Assembly (NCBI GenBank): GCA_048213135.1
Contig: PS015041.1
Location: 21,593 to 85,592 of the forward strand
Reading direction: 5' to 3'
Length of the DNA: 64,000 nucleotides
Source of the DNA: Reclinomonas americana ATCC 50394
Taxonomy: Eukaryota; Jakobida; Jakobea; Jakobida
Part shown: piece after piece, positions 44,253 to 56,001 of the stretch
Numbering within the stretch: the first letter of the stretch is position 1
Layout of the letters: each line of letters starts with the position of its first letter
Translations under genes and position numbers: made by a program
Notes under the pieces: generated by a model
What the model saw: the letters and a program-made list of their open reading frames with translations, nothing else
What the model was told of the DNA's origin: nothing
Databases searched by the model: none

Positions 44253-46325
44253 ATGCGACTCTTTGTCTTGACGTGCCTCGTGGCCGCCGCACTGGAGGCA
44301 TTCATGGTCGGCGTTGGTATCTAGTTACGTCTTCTCTCTCTCAGCGCGGTGTTGCAGTGACGTGCATGCTGACCACACGCTCAGTGGCTCCGACATTGCG
44401 GCCTTTATCGTCGGCATTCTGGCGAGCTCCTTCATCATTGCCTGCGGCATCCTTTTCATTGGTGCGGGATCAAGACACGGCTTCCTGCGCGCTACTCTCT
44501 TTTGTGTGGTCGTAGCCGGCGCGGTGGTTGGCAGTGGATTCCTGATTGTCAGTTGCGTGGGCGCACTAGTACTGCGATCATCTTTGCAAGTTGTCTCTCT
44601 CTCACACATGCGCCGTGCAGACATTGAGTACTACCGCAGTGTGAGCAGCCGCAAGCTGGCACCTGGAACAGTATCACTGAGCCAGGTCCGCAACTTCACC
44701 GCCAGCGGCCAGTACGACACGTTTGTGTTGTCAACTGCGCCGGTTGTGGACATTGACCAGACGAGCAGCAGGAGGGAGCCCGGCGGCTTTGATTCGGACG
44801 GCGATCCTATGTTGCGTTTCTTGTCGCTGTTGCTTGCTGTGGGATGGAGTACGGTGGCGCTCAAACAGCTGTGGATGAATTGTGCAGAGAGTTGCGCGTT
44901 GTTCGAGGTGGTGACATCGCGAGCCTTCTTGAGAAAATAACATGCGCACCTCGAACAGTAACCTGTGGTGCACCGCTCCCATCTACGACAGCGCGGAGAG
45001 GCAGACGATTCTTGCTTTTACCACGTGCAAGCTGGTGAGTGATGAATCACAGAAGTCCAGTCACTCCCGTCTGTCTCTCTCGATTTCATCCTTATCACTT
45101 TTCGACGCCGACCTGATGCGCATGTCAGTCTTTCTCTTGGGCAACTCTGGTGTTTCGTATCCTTCATTCGCTTGCTGTTTGCAAGTCTTTCCCTCCGTCT
45201 CTTCTGCGTTTTCCCTCTTGCTTTTCTCATGCGCTCTCCATCAGTCTCTCTCTCCTTTGTCCTCGCTCGCCTTATTGAAGGCCTGTGCTTTTTTCCACCT
45301 CCTCCGTTGGTGTTTTATCTCTCATTCTCCGTCTCCAGACTATCACGTCCACTTGCCGACTTTCCTATTCGTTCTTCTTCATTGACCATTGCTGCTCGTG
45401 CATTTGCTTTCTGTGTCTCGCTGTCATACCGTTTCTCTCTCGTCTCTTGTCTGCTCCCTTCATCTTTCCGTCTCTTTGCCTTCTCCCGTCCCCGTCTCTC
45501 TGCCGTTCCTACTCCCATCCACTTGCCCGCTTTCTCCCTTCGTTCTTCTCCATTGACCATCGCTTCTCACCCAGTCGCTGTCCTTGTCTCACTGCCGGTT
45601 TTCTCTCATCTCTCGCCTGCTCCTTCATTTATTCCGTCTCTGGCCCGCACCATTTGTCTTCCTAGGCCTGTCTCTCGGGCATTCCTTCTCCTGTCTCTCC
45701 CCTCCCTCCCTCCCTGCTCCTCTCACTCCCTCCCCCGTCTCTCTCTCTCTCACACAATCCCTGTCCCATTCCGCCCCCGCAGAAGGGCGTCTACGACACC
45801 ACCAACTGCAGCAACGCCCTCGGCCGCTTCTTCTGCATGGCGCAATGGACGGCGCCCTCCACCGGCATTTTCGAGGTCAAGTCGCACGGGTTCGACGACC
45901 ACGACATGTCGATGGTGACCGCCAGCGCTGCCGAAATCAGCGCCGCCTCTGCGAACCAGACCGTGGCAATGCCGCCGCTCTTTGTGCAGATCACACGCGA
46001 CGCCACCGTCACTCCGGCCATGGTGTACAAGTTGCGCATCACGTCACTGAAGATTACACGGGGGAAGAACAAGAGAGATGAGTGGGAAAGAGAAGGGGAA
46101 AGGGACAGAGCAAAGCAGAAGAGATGTAGAAGAACGGCAGAAGAAAGAGAAGACTGGGAAAAAGGGGCAAAGAAGCTCTCCCCGTTCATTCGTTCTCACT
46201 CCCACACGTGCAGGTTCGCTCTGCGCAACGCACTATTTACGCACGGCATCGCCATTGTTGCGCCACTGATCCTACTGGCGCTGGTGATGGTGTGCCAGCG
46301 CAGAAGAGCGAGAGGTGAAATATAG
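44253..46325 (+). CDS. Multi-pass membrane protein with lumenal domain, 348 aa
   Basis: Five exons (44253-44316, 44345-44815, 44934-45034, 45783-46081, 46214-46325) total 1047 nt, all phases matching. Hydrophobic segments: an N-terminal MRLFVLTCLVAAALEAFMVG (signal or TM1), AAFIVGILASSFIIACGILF, LFCVVVAGAVVGSGFLIVSC, and a C-terminal GIAIVAPLILLALVMVC followed by the basic tail QRRRARGEI. Between TM3 and TM4 lies a ~200-residue domain with Cys residues (NLWCTAP, FTTCKL, TTNCSN, FFCMAQ) and N-x-S/T sites, so this part probably faces the lumen or cell exterior. The family is unknown. The first intron is only 28 nt, far below the others, so that start is the weakest part. A start inside exon 2 is the alternative. 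Confidence 0.62.
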
Positions 46326-46551
46326 CCGAGAAGAACTGCTGGGTTTGACGCTCGCCGCATGCAGATAGCAATCCGGTTCAATTATTGCAGCAAGGTCGAA
46401 GAGAAGGATGATCATCACTGGAGACTGATCGCCTTGCAGTCACGCACCCCAGGCATGCCAGAGGCAGTTGCGGGAACGGGACCATCGGCTCCAACAAAGA
46501 CCTGGGGATCTGGAGAAGGTGGTCTGGACGGCAGCCAACAGGTTACTGACC

Positions 46552-47455
46552 TCAAAGGTCAAGCGCCACAGTTGTCCGCCCATGCGCCCACTTCTTCAGG
46601 AGAGCGGTTGCATTGTTGGTGTCCACGTTGCCGTCGGCGTCCTCTGTCAACAATTCTTGACCATCAGAAATCCAGATCATCAGGAGAGGAGCTTCGGCCC
46701 CCATGCGGCGCAATGCGCCGCTGAACATGGTTACCGCCAGGTCGATCAACTCCATGGGATCGATTTCAGCAGGCGGTATAATCAGTTCGCGGAAGATGTT
46801 GCCCACGATCTGGGAGTTGCGCTCGTGAGTTGTCGCAGAGAAAAAACAAAAAAACGGAAACCAAAAGGTGGACCTTCGTGTTGCCGCTTGAGCTTGACGT
46901 TTCAAGAATGGACTTGACCAGTGGTGAGTTGTACATGAGGATAGTGCGAAGGCCAATGTCATTCATCACTTCGGCCTCCGTCATCTTGGCACGGTCAATC
47001 GAAAAGGCGGCGGCGGCCGCTAAAAGCACTGCAACGTTGTTGGCGTTGCTCTTGAGGTCCATATGGACAACTTGAACGCGCCGCGGCTTCTCAGGCACAC
47101 TCGCCGCCTTCATAGCCACTTGCTTCAGTGCACTCGCCACGACAGTCTTGCCACGTGCACTGTTGTGGGGCCCAATTGCAAAGACCAACAGCGGGTTTCC
47201 GTAGCGTCCGTCCACGACGAACTGCACGATCTTGTTCTCCGCCGGATGCAGGTTGTTGACGCAGTCGTTGCCAAGTGCATCGCGACCGACGCGCATCATC
47301 CGATTTCTGAAGATGACGCGGACGTCCTTCTCCGACCAGAAGAATCGCTGGTAAATGCAGAATCCGCCGATCACTGTGCCCGCGATGGACAACCCAGCCA
47401 CGAACTGGCCAATCCCGCGGAGCAAACTGCCCGCTCCACGTACGCGTGCATTCAT
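46552..47455 (-). CDS. Membrane-anchored P-loop-like protein, 279 aa
   Basis: Two exons (47455-46874 and 46809-46552) join in phase 0 and give 280 codons. An N-terminal transmembrane helix (FVAGLSIAGTVIGGFCIY) is followed by a charged region. Next is LLVFAIGPHNSARGKTVVAS, a Walker-A-like strand-loop with two extra residues between Gly and GKT, and later a hydrophobic strand ending in Asp (LLMIWISDGQELL), a good Walker-B candidate. The arrangement suggests a STAND/AAA-type ATPase tethered to a membrane, perhaps mitochondrial since the N-terminus is basic (NARVRGAGSLLRG). The altered loop means ATP binding is not certain. The gene converges on the membrane-protein gene (226 bp between stops). 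An upstream exon is possible because a CAG acceptor precedes the ATG. Confidence 0.68.
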
Positions 47456-48109
47456 GAGCTGCAGCTGCAAAGGCCAGCCAATTGCAAAAGAGTGTGAGTG
47501 CATCGCTGCGCATGCGGCTGCGGGTTGCTATGACTTCTCAATCAACACAGATAAGTCAGACGTCTTGGAGAGACGAGCACGTCAACGCCTCACACACACG
47601 CACACGTGCACACACACGCACACACACACACACACAACAGATCGACACTGGCCATGGAAAGCCAAGGACGCGTTCCGGAGAGACGAGCACGTCAACAACT
47701 CACACCATCTCACAACAGCCCACATACACACACGCACGCACCACACAACACACCCCAACAAGTTGCTTTACGTGTTACCGTAAATAGTATGGCGGGAACG
47801 CGGTCCACCGGTCGGCGTGCGGGAGATGACGAACTCCAAGCATCCGAAACGTTGCAAGAGCGAGCAAATCAGGTGGTGGTACGCGACAGAAGAGCATCTT
47901 GAGGTCAAGGTATGCCGGAAACCGACCGGACTGACCATTGTCGATCGCGAAGTTGACAAGTTGACAAACTCCATGCAACTCACAGAGTGCATATATCGTT
48001 TTCCCACGTACCCCATGTATCTGTATCTCTTGCGCTACGACCACTGGGCGTGTTGAACTCACCACAACTTCATGATGTCCTGTCAATCACAATCAATCGT
48101 CACTTCGCC
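47456..48109. other. Intergenic region with (CA)n and small ORFs
   Basis: A (CA)n tract (about 47590-47637) and two copies of a GGAGAGACGAGCACGTCAAC word (47567 and 47676) precede a stretch that is open in several frames on both strands. Apart from the plus-strand ORF listed separately, nothing can be supported. Confidence 0.5.
47817..48056 (+). CDS. Possible small coding exon or ORF, unknown
   Basis: A plus-strand open frame whose codon choice resembles the neighbouring genes (GTC, ACC, CTG, AAG, CGC rich). It contains KPTGLTIVDREVDKLTN and YPMYLYLLRYDHWAC before a stop. A different frame upstream starts with ATG at 47789 (MAGTRSTGRRAGDDELQ) and would need a frameshift or a very short intron to connect. 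Minus-strand frames across the same bases are also open, so this may be fortuitous. Confidence 0.25.
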   Translation: MREMTNSKHPKRCKSEQIRWWYATEEHLEVKVCRKPTGLTIVDREVDKLTNSMQLTECIYRFPTYPMYLYLLRYDHWAC

Positions 48110-51100
48110 ATGAGCGAGAGCGACCTGCAACAGTACTTTCGACTGCGCGGCATGCCTGTGCCTGTCTTTGAGCAACAGCAGCAGTCGTCATCCTCCTCAC
48201 ACCGCACAGTGCGCGCCACTCTGCACGATGGGCGCACAGTGAGAGCCAGTGCTGCAAGTGCGCAAGAGGCGCGTCTCAAGTGCGTTGCTGCGCTGCATTC
48301 GTTGGTGGAGAAGGATGAGGAGCGGGCGCCTACTGTGGCGCTCTGTGACCAAGGTGGGTGGTGAGGGAAGTGTGTGAGTGTGTTGTTATGTGCAGATGCA
48401 CATGTGCTCGTTTTGGACACCAGCAGCAGAGAGGCAGAGAGAGCGCTGTGCGAAGGGACATGCAGAGAGAAGAGAGGGGAAGTGTGCTTGTCTTGCTTAC
48501 GCGCACTCTCCAGTCTTCTCTTGTCCTTGTCGCCTCTGTATGCCTTCCCACTCTCCTTCTTCACTTCCCTCCCTTCTCCAGTCTCTCCTCTCACTTCTCC
48601 ACTTGCATACCTCGCCACTCATGTCTCTTCCTTTCACTCCTCCCCCCTCTATTGTCACTGTTCCCTTGCTTCTTCTCTCCAGTCTTCTCTATGTCTTCCC
48701 ACTCTTCTTCTTCACTTCCCGCTCTTCTCTTCTCCAGTCTCTCCTCTCACTTCTCCACTTGCATACCTCGCCACTCATGTCTCTTCCTTTCACTCCTCTC
48801 CCCTCTCTTGTCACTGTTCCCTTGCTTCTTCTCTCCAGTCTTCTCTTGTCCTTGTCTCCTCTGTATGTCTTCCCGCTCTTCGTGTTTCCCTCCCTTCTCC
48901 TGTCTCTCTCCTCTCACTTCTCCACTTACATGCTTCGTCGCTTCCTTCACCTCCTCTTCCTCCCCGTCACTTCATGCCCTCCTTGCCTTCTCTCTTCTGT
49001 TTCTCCTTGCTCTTCTCCTAACTCTCCCCCCCCCCCCCCCCCACCNNNNNNNNNNNNNNNNNNNNNNNNNNNNNNNNNNNNNNNNNNNNNNNNNNNNNNN
49101 NNNNNNNNNNNNNNNNNNNNNNNNNNNNNNNNNNNNNNNNNNNNNNNNNNNNNNNNNNNNNNNNNNNNNNNNNNNNNNNNNNNNNNNNNNNNNNNNNNNN
49201 NNNNNNNNNNNNNNNNNNNNNNNNNNNNNNNNNNNNNNNNNNNNNNNNNNNNNNNNNNNNNNNNNNNNNNNNNNNNNNNNNNNNNNNNNNNNNNNNNNNN
49301 NNNNNNNNNNNNNNNNNNNNNNNNNNNNNNNNNNNNNNNNNNNNNNNNNNNNNNNNNNNNNNNNNNNNNNNNNNNNNNNNNNNNNNNNNNNNNNNNNNNN
49401 NNNNNNNNNNNNNNNNNNNNNNNNNNNNNNNNNNNNNNNNNNNNNNNNNNNNNNNNNNNNNNNNNNNNNNNNNNNNNNNNNNNNNNNNNNNNNNNNNNNN
49501 NNNNNNNNNNNNNNNNNNNNNNNNNNNNNNNNNNNNNNNNNNNNNNNNNNNNNNNNNNNNNNNNNNNNNNNNNNNNNNNNNNNNNNNNNNNNNNNNNNNN
49601 NNNNNNNNNNNNNNNNNNNNNNNNNNNNNNNNNNNNNNNNNNNNNNNNNNNNNNNNNNNNNNNNNNNNNNNNNNNNNNNNNNNNNNNNNNNNNNNNNNNN
49701 NNNNNNNNNNNNNNNNNNNNNNNNNNNNNNNNNNNNNNNNNNNNNNNNNNNNNNNNNNNNNNNNNNNNNNNNNNNNNNNNNNNNNNNNNNNNNNNNNNNN
49801 NNNNNNNNNNNNNNNNNNNNNNNNNNNNNNNNNNNNNNNNNNNNNNNNNNNNNNNNNNNNNNNNNNNNNNNNNNNNNNNNNNNNNNNNNNNTCTCTCTCT
49901 CTTCTCTCTCTCTCTCCTACCTACCCCTCCCCCCCCCCCCCCCCACCTATCCTCCTGTCCTCTTCTTCTCTCCTCTCCTCTCCTCCCCCTTCCCATCCTC
50001 TCTTTCCCTCACTTACCCATTCTCACGCACTCGCCCCAGGTCTTCCCGTTTACAGCTTCTGGGAAACGCACACACTGACTGTGGCGCGGGATATGCAAGT
50101 GGTGGAGGAGTGGGTGCAGCGGGAGGTGTGCGCTACGCGAGCCACTATACTGGGATTGGACACAGAGTGGAAGCCGGTGAGTGGAGATCAGCGTGACGGT
50201 TCAGGGAGCTTGTCTGCATTTCGATATGTGCCAGGGACTTAATCGTTGGATTACTGCGTGTTTTCCGAGCCATTCCCGCTCTAGCTCTCCGCCCTCTCCC
50301 ACTCATTCTTCACCTTCCCCCTTTGCTGTCCCCCTTCTCGATCTTCCCCAATCTCGCTCTTCCCCTTTCTCGCTCTTCCCCTTTCTCGCTCTTCCCCTTT
50401 CTCGCTCTTCCCCTTTCTCGCTCTCTCCCCTCTCGTTCTCTCCCCTCTCGCTCTCCGCCTCTCGCTNNNNNNNNNNNNNNNNNNNNNNNNNNNNNNNNNN
50501 NNNNNNNNNNNNNNNNNNNNNNNNNNNNNNNNNNNNNNNNNNNNNNNNNNNNNNNNNNNNNNNNNNNNNNNNNNNNNNNNNNNNNNNNNNNNNNNNNNNN
50601 NNNNNNNNNNNNNNNNNNNNNNNNNNNNNNNNNNNNNNNNNNNNNNNNNNNNNNNNNNNNNNNNNNNNNNNNNNNNNNNNNNNNNNNNNNNNNNNNNNNN
50701 NNNNNNNNNNNNNNNNNNNNNNNNNNNNNNNNNNNNNNNNNNNNNNNNNNNNNNNNNNNNNNNNNNNNNNNNNNNNNNNNNNNNNNNNNNNNNNNNNNNN
50801 NNNNNNNNNNNNNNNNNNNNNNNNNNNNNNNNNNNNNNNNNNNNNNNNNNNNNNNNNNNNNNNNNNNNNNNNNNNNNNNNNNNNNNNNNNNNNNNNNNNN
50901 NNNNNNNNNNNNNNNNNNNNNNNNNNNNNNNNNNNNNNNNNNNNNNNNNNNNNNNNNNNNNNNNNNNNNNNNNNNNNNNNNNNNNNNNNNCCCTTCCCTC
51001 CCCTCCCTTCTCACCCCCTTCCCTTTCCCCCCCTCCAGACCTACCAACGCGGCGGACAACCCCATCCTCTCCGTCATCCAACTGGCCACGGAGAGCGCCT

Positions 51101-51916
51101 GCCTGGTGGCACGCGTGGCCCACTGGGACCGCCTGCCTGCCTCGCTACGGTCGGTGCTGGAGTCGTCCTCCATCCTCAAGATCGCCTTTGCCGTCAGCAA
51201 CGACGTGGAGGTGCTGCAGCGAGCGTTTGGCGGGGCGCCGCGATCGCTCGGCACGGTGCTGGACGTGCAGGAGGCCATTCAGAAGCTGCATGGGTGAGTG
51301 CCTCGACGCTAGAGTGCGTGTCGTGCGCTCTGTGTGGCTCATGGAGGAAGGAGCAGGTTCCGTGAATCACCGGGACTCGATCGCATGGTGGAACGCTTCC
51401 TGGCGGTGTCGCTCGACAAGAGCAAGAGCGTGCGCTGCTCCAACTGGACGCAGTGGCCACTCACACCACGACAGATTGCCTACGCTGCTGTTGCGTTCTC
51501 TTTGCAGAGGGAGAGTCCTGCTGTTCTTTTCAGGGACTGACTGACGGTGGTTGCTACAGTCCGACGCCTGTGTGCTGCTCCCACTGGCGACCGCCGCCTG
51601 TCCAGAAGAACTGGCCGTCCACAAACTCAAATGCCTCTCGTCCAAAACGAAACCACCAGCTCGCCTCCTCCTCGGACCACCCTCGAAGCACACGCCCTCA
51701 TCATCATCGTCATCCTCGTCAACTGCTGCTGCACCTCCACCGCTCGCCTACAAGGCACACCGCTCAAAAGACGCCTCTGCAGCGCCTCCCATTCCCCCAC
51801 GCCCTCCCATTCGCAAGCCATCCATCGCCGCTCGCAAGAGGTTACGCGATCACGATACACTGCATCCGGAGGGCGCCGCAATGGCCGCACAGCAGAAACG
51901 GCGAAGGAAAAAGTGA
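48110..51916 (+). CDS. dsRBD plus WRN-type 3'-5' exonuclease fusion, 371 aa
   Basis: Five exons (48110-48353, 50040-50166, 51039-51293, 51357-51489, 51560-51916) sum to 1116 nt. Exon 1 looks like a double-stranded-RNA-binding motif: a LQQYFRLRGMPVPVFE helix-strand start, a strand around TVRATLHDGRTV, and a final helix SAQEARLKCVAALHSLV. Exons 2-5 form a DEDDy 3'-5' exonuclease of the Werner type: GLDTE (catalytic D and E), NPILSVIQLAT, KIAFAVSNDVEVL (third acid) and QIAYAASDA (Tyr and fourth acid). The tail is Ser/Pro-rich and ends in a basic KRRRKK nuclear-type signal. Together this suggests a nuclease acting on structured RNA or DNA. The GLDTE junction needs a GA/GTGGAAG donor instead of the stronger GTGAGT ten bases on, which would break the frame. 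Gaps at 49046-49891 and 50467-50990 may hide further exons. Confidence 0.75.
48540..50990. repeat. CT-rich intron repeats with two large gaps
   Basis: Introns 1 and 2 of the dsRBD-exonuclease gene. A ~160-bp unit is repeated at about 48571-48730 and 48731-48890 (CTCCAGTCTCTCCTCTCACT start). Further on are (C)n, (CT)n and TCTTCCCCTTTCTCGC tandem repeats (50340-50466). Gaps occupy 49046-49891 and 50467-50990. Confidence 0.8.
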
Positions 51917-52001
51917 ATGCATGATTTACAGTGATTGGACGTGCAATCAATCAATCGACGACGCACACTGAGACAGAGACAGAGAGAGAGAGGCCGCAAC
52001 C

Positions 52002-52124
52002 ATGAATATGAGCGATACAACAAGTTGAGTGTCACGCGTGCACACACTTGCAATCTCTCGCACACGCACACACACACAAGTCGCGTGTTTTTCGCGCGCG
52101 AAATCAAATGACTGACTTGTCTCT

Positions 52125-52179
<55 letters not shown>

Positions 52180-52886
52180 CACTCGCGTGCACACAAACAA
52201 CAGAGATAGGCGTGGCCATCACTGGCTTTGGCGCCTTTTTCACATTTCTCGGGTGAGTGCGCTCACAGTGAAAAAGAGAGTGACAAAGACACGTGTTATA
52301 ATCACGCGTGTTCTCTCTCTCACACAGAGTGATGCTGTTCTTTGATCGTGGCCTGATGGCGTTTGGCAACGTTGCGCGCTCTCTCTTTCTCTTACTCTGC
52401 CTCGCTCACTCGCTCGCTGACTTCAAATTCGTTCAAAAGATCTTGTTCCTCGGCGGTCTCTTCTTCAGCATTGGATCACAGAACGCCTTTGCGTTTTTCA
52501 AGACAGAACCTCTGAAGGGCTCTGGCCTCTTCTTCTTGGGCGTGTTTCTGGTGCTGGCCGGCTGGCCTTTCCTCGGTAATGAGTTGTCACACACAAGGAG
52601 GAGGAGCGATTGTTGTTTTGTGTTGAACACTCGCGTGCAGGTTTTGTGGCCGAGGCCGTGGGAGCATTCTACTTGTTTGGTCGGTTTGTGAGCAAGCTGA
52701 TCTCCAACCTGGCTTGGATCCCGTTCATTGGACCCATCTTTGGCATGTTGCAATCACGGGTGAGAGTTTGTTTTTTTGCAGATGGATCGCTTCTGTGCTC
52801 GACCTCACCTCGCCTCGCCGTGCGTGCAGCTCATGTCGTTCTTTGGCAACTCGAAGAAGGACGATCAGACGGTGAATTCGGTGTGA
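52002..52886 (+). CDS. GOT1: GOT1-family Golgi transport protein, 141 aa
   Basis: Six exons (52002-52023, 52204-52252, 52328-52370, 52440-52575, 52641-52759, 52830-52886) total 426 nt with all phases matching. Length (~140 aa) and pattern match the Got1/SFT2-like vesicle transport proteins: a cytosolic N-terminus, KIGVAITGFGAFFTFLG (TM1), LFFDRGLMAFGN, ILFLGGLFFSIGSQNAFAFF (TM2), LFFLGVFLVLAGWPFLGF (TM3) and a fourth segment ending IPFIGPIFGML. These four-helix proteins act at the Golgi in ER-to-Golgi and endosome-to-Golgi vesicle fusion. The cytosolic tail is short and ends KKDDQTVNSV. The FDRGLxAFGN and GSQ motifs are the family signatures. I chose the ATG at 52002, although a second in-frame ATG two codons later is also possible. 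Confidence 0.93.
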
Positions 52887-52979
52887 GCGGAAGGGCAGTC
52901 ACCGCCACCGCCCCCCCCGTCGGTGGATTATTTGTGCGATAATGAACAATATATGAAATGGAAGTGGCGTGTTACTGTA

Positions 52980-55508
52980 TTAGTCTATGGCGTACGCCAG
53001 GTGGTGCTCTTCGCGCAGTCTTCGCAGCACGGGATCGAAGAGCGCGCTGAGTGTGGCGGGGGATTTCTCGGTGAGGCGGATGAGCAGGCTGTGTGGGAGG
53101 AAAAGAGGGAGAATTAGGAGCAGGGAGGAAGAGAGGGCGAAGGAGGGTAAGGGTGAAAGGGGGAGGAGGGGGAGGAGAGGGAATAAGAGGGGGAGACGAG
53201 AGAAGAAAGCAGGGATAGAGAGAATGCTTCCCCAGAAGGAAAACGTGAACGGCAGGAGAGTGATGGAGAGGAAGTAAGAAGAAAGAGAGTGAGAGAAGGG
53301 CGAAGGAGAGGGAGTAACAGGGGGAACGTGGACGAGGACGAAGGAGAGGGGAGGAAAATGGAGGGGGCAGGAGAGAGAATAAGAGGGGAAGGTGGAAAGG
53401 GGAGGAGGGGGATAGGCGAAGATAAAGGAGCGAGGGAGGAAAGGAGAGAGAGTGGGAGAAGGGAGGAGGGTGAAAGAGAGAGTAACAGGGGAAGGGGGAA
53501 AGACAGTATGCGAGACGAGAGAATTTGTGGGCATTTGGAGGGTGATGAAGAAGGATTAGGATGAAGGGAGAGCAGGAGAGAGCCGGAGACGAGAGAAAGA
53601 GCGACAGGAGCGGAGAGATACAGAAAGAAAATTGCACAGAGAGTGGGGGAGAGAGAGACAGGGGCAGAGTGAAAGGGCGGAGAGAGTGCTGCGGAAAAGC
53701 AGGGACTCGGAGAGGGAAGAATGAGCAGGTTGAATGAGAAAGACAGGCAATCCATCTCATGGTACTTTCCCCCTCTCCCCCGAACACGCAACAATGGCGC
53801 ATGCGTCTCCTCGGCCTCGAAATGCACATGCAGAAACACGCGGTGTCGGACCGGGATCCGCGCTGCCGGCACCGTCGAGTCTGGTGGTCTCAGCAACTCG
53901 TCGCAGATGTATTCCAAGCGCGCGTAAGTGTGGCCTGGTTGAAACACACAAGGGGAGTGTGAGAGAGATGGCAGATACAGAGCAAGAAACGGTCCGCAAA
54001 TGGCTAGAAGCGAGAGAGAGAGAGACCACAGAAAATCAACTGCTCTTCCGTCGTACAGAGAACACTGAGCCGTTCACCCCCCTCTCAACATGCACACATT
54101 CACGGAAGAGCATGAGAGACGGGAGACTGAAACCGAGACACCATAGATCTCTTTCTTGCACATTCACAGAAGCGGACGAGAGACAAGAAAGTCGTCTGTC
54201 TCGTATTGCAGAGATCTACACTTTCTTGCCTTCTGTCATTCTCTCGACTGAGAAAGCTGCTCTTGCGTTTCGTTGTATTCAATGTCTGCAAGCTTGGTCG
54301 TTGTCCCAGCTGATCATCTCTTCTCCTCAGTTAGTCTCCTCGTTTGCATCCAAGCTGTCCTCATTCCGTTCTTCCTTCTCTCTGTCTCGTTGCTCTCGCC
54401 TTCGTGCTCACTCCTCACCTCTCTTCCGTTGCTGACTCACCATCGCTCTACCTGCATCCTCCTCCTCGGTGTTTCACTCTATTCCGTCGCTCTTCTTTCT
54501 CTTATTCTTCACAGCTGACTCGTCCAGCTCTGTCTCTCCGTCGCTCTGCCTGCATCCACCTCGAGTTATTACTCTTTTTTCCCACTCTGTTCTTTCCCAT
54601 CTCTTTCACAGCTGACTCATGCAGCTCTTTCTCTCCATTGCTCTACTGCATCCTCCTCCTCGGTGTTTCACTCTCTCTCTTTCCCCACTCCCTTCCCTTC
54701 TCCCTCCTCTTCCTTGCTATCTCTACACTCTTCACCTCCTTCCACCTTCCCACTCCCTCCCCCTTCCCCTTTCCCCTTCTCCCTCCCCCTTCCCCCTTTT
54801 CCCCCTTCCATACCATGCAACATAACCGTGCCCATCTCCACCACCTTCACCTCCCTCAACAACTCCTCCCTCATCGCCTAACCCACCCACCCACACAATC
54901 AGAGCCGCAGCACACACTCCCACACAGCACGCAAGCAAACAACAGTCACACCATGGCCGCAGACACCGTCAAATCCGCCTCCGACGGTGGCATCAGCGCG
55001 TCACCCTCCTGCGACTCCTGCTGCACCCGCGTACAAAACTCAAACGCAACCGCACCTATACACAGCTCCACTTCCTCAGCATAGAAGCCCGTCTGTGCAA
55101 TGACAGCTGAAAAGACGCACACTCCTTGCACTCCATCAGCAACTCGCGTCTCCGCTGATCCGTATGCACAAACTCATGAACGCTCCACGCAGGTGGGCTC
55201 TTGATGCGAGGCGCCCCTTTACTGCTCGACTGCTGCTCAATAAGCTCAGTGGCCGATGCTGCTGTGCATTCCCATCAATGAGAGACTGATGAGACTGTGA
55301 CTGACTGAGAGACAAGTGAGTGAGCAGCAACCGTATTCGTGTGGTAATGGATTCGCGGGTGAGAACCACCACGCGCAGCGTTCGTGCTCTGAGCGGCGTG
55401 TGAGGGCTGTGTGGTGTGTGTGTGAGAATGCATGCATGCAGGCAGGGGGGGATGAAGAACGTGCCTCGAGTGGCGCGCTCGCGTGCAAGCTCCACGCGTT
55501 GCACCTGC
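52980..55508 (-). CDS. Unrecognised multi-exon protein, 5' end uncertain
   Basis: Several minus-strand blocks look coding and are bounded by splice signals. These are ~55508-55450 (VQRVELARERATRG), ~55255-55133 (ELIEQQSSSKGAPRI through DQRRRELLMECKE), ~55111-54955 (VIAQTGFYAEEVELCIGAVA and later PPSEADLTVSAAM), ~53935-53766 (HTYARLEYICDELLRPP, then FLHVHFEAEETHAPLLR) and ~53087-52980 (LLIRLTEKSPATLSALFDPV to the stop). Conserved-looking acidic and aromatic residues suggest a folded cytosolic protein, but I recognise no domain. The phase between the third and fourth block does not match directly, so a small exon in the CT-rich intron is probably missing. The 5' end lies in or beyond the gap at 55537-55980. 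Confidence 0.5.
53100..54940. repeat. Low-complexity introns of the unrecognised gene
   Basis: The tract 53100-53740 is G/A-rich. The tract 54280-54830 is C/T-rich and contains a degenerate ~120-bp repeat with the word CATCCTCCTCCTCGGTGTTT (near 54457 and 54649). The two tracts have opposite strand composition within one gene. Confidence 0.7.
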
Positions 55509-56001
55509 GTCACGAGGGTTAGTGGGAGTGTGTCAANNNNNNNNNNNNNNNNNNNNNNNNNNNNNNNNNNNNNNNNNNNNNNNNNNNNNNNNNNNNNNNN
55601 NNNNNNNNNNNNNNNNNNNNNNNNNNNNNNNNNNNNNNNNNNNNNNNNNNNNNNNNNNNNNNNNNNNNNNNNNNNNNNNNNNNNNNNNNNNNNNNNNNNN
55701 NNNNNNNNNNNNNNNNNNNNNNNNNNNNNNNNNNNNNNNNNNNNNNNNNNNNNNNNNNNNNNNNNNNNNNNNNNNNNNNNNNNNNNNNNNNNNNNNNNNN
55801 NNNNNNNNNNNNNNNNNNNNNNNNNNNNNNNNNNNNNNNNNNNNNNNNNNNNNNNNNNNNNNNNNNNNNNNNNNNNNNNNNNNNNNNNNNNNNNNNNNNN
55901 NNNNNNNNNNNNNNNNNNNNNNNNNNNNNNNNNNNNNNNNNNNNNNNNNNNNNNNNNNNNNNNNNNNNNNNNNNNNNNNNTGTGTGTGTGTGTGTGTGCA
56001 G

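Noticed and set aside
47775-48086. Minus-strand 103-codon frame divergent from the exonuclease gene
   Set aside because: It starts within a 24-bp gap to the other ATG, has poor codon use, and overlaps a better plus-strand frame. It cannot be supported.
48540-48900. CRISPR-like or other direct-repeat array
   Set aside because: The repeats are long, degenerate, contiguous CT-rich units without regular spacers and lie in a eukaryotic intron.
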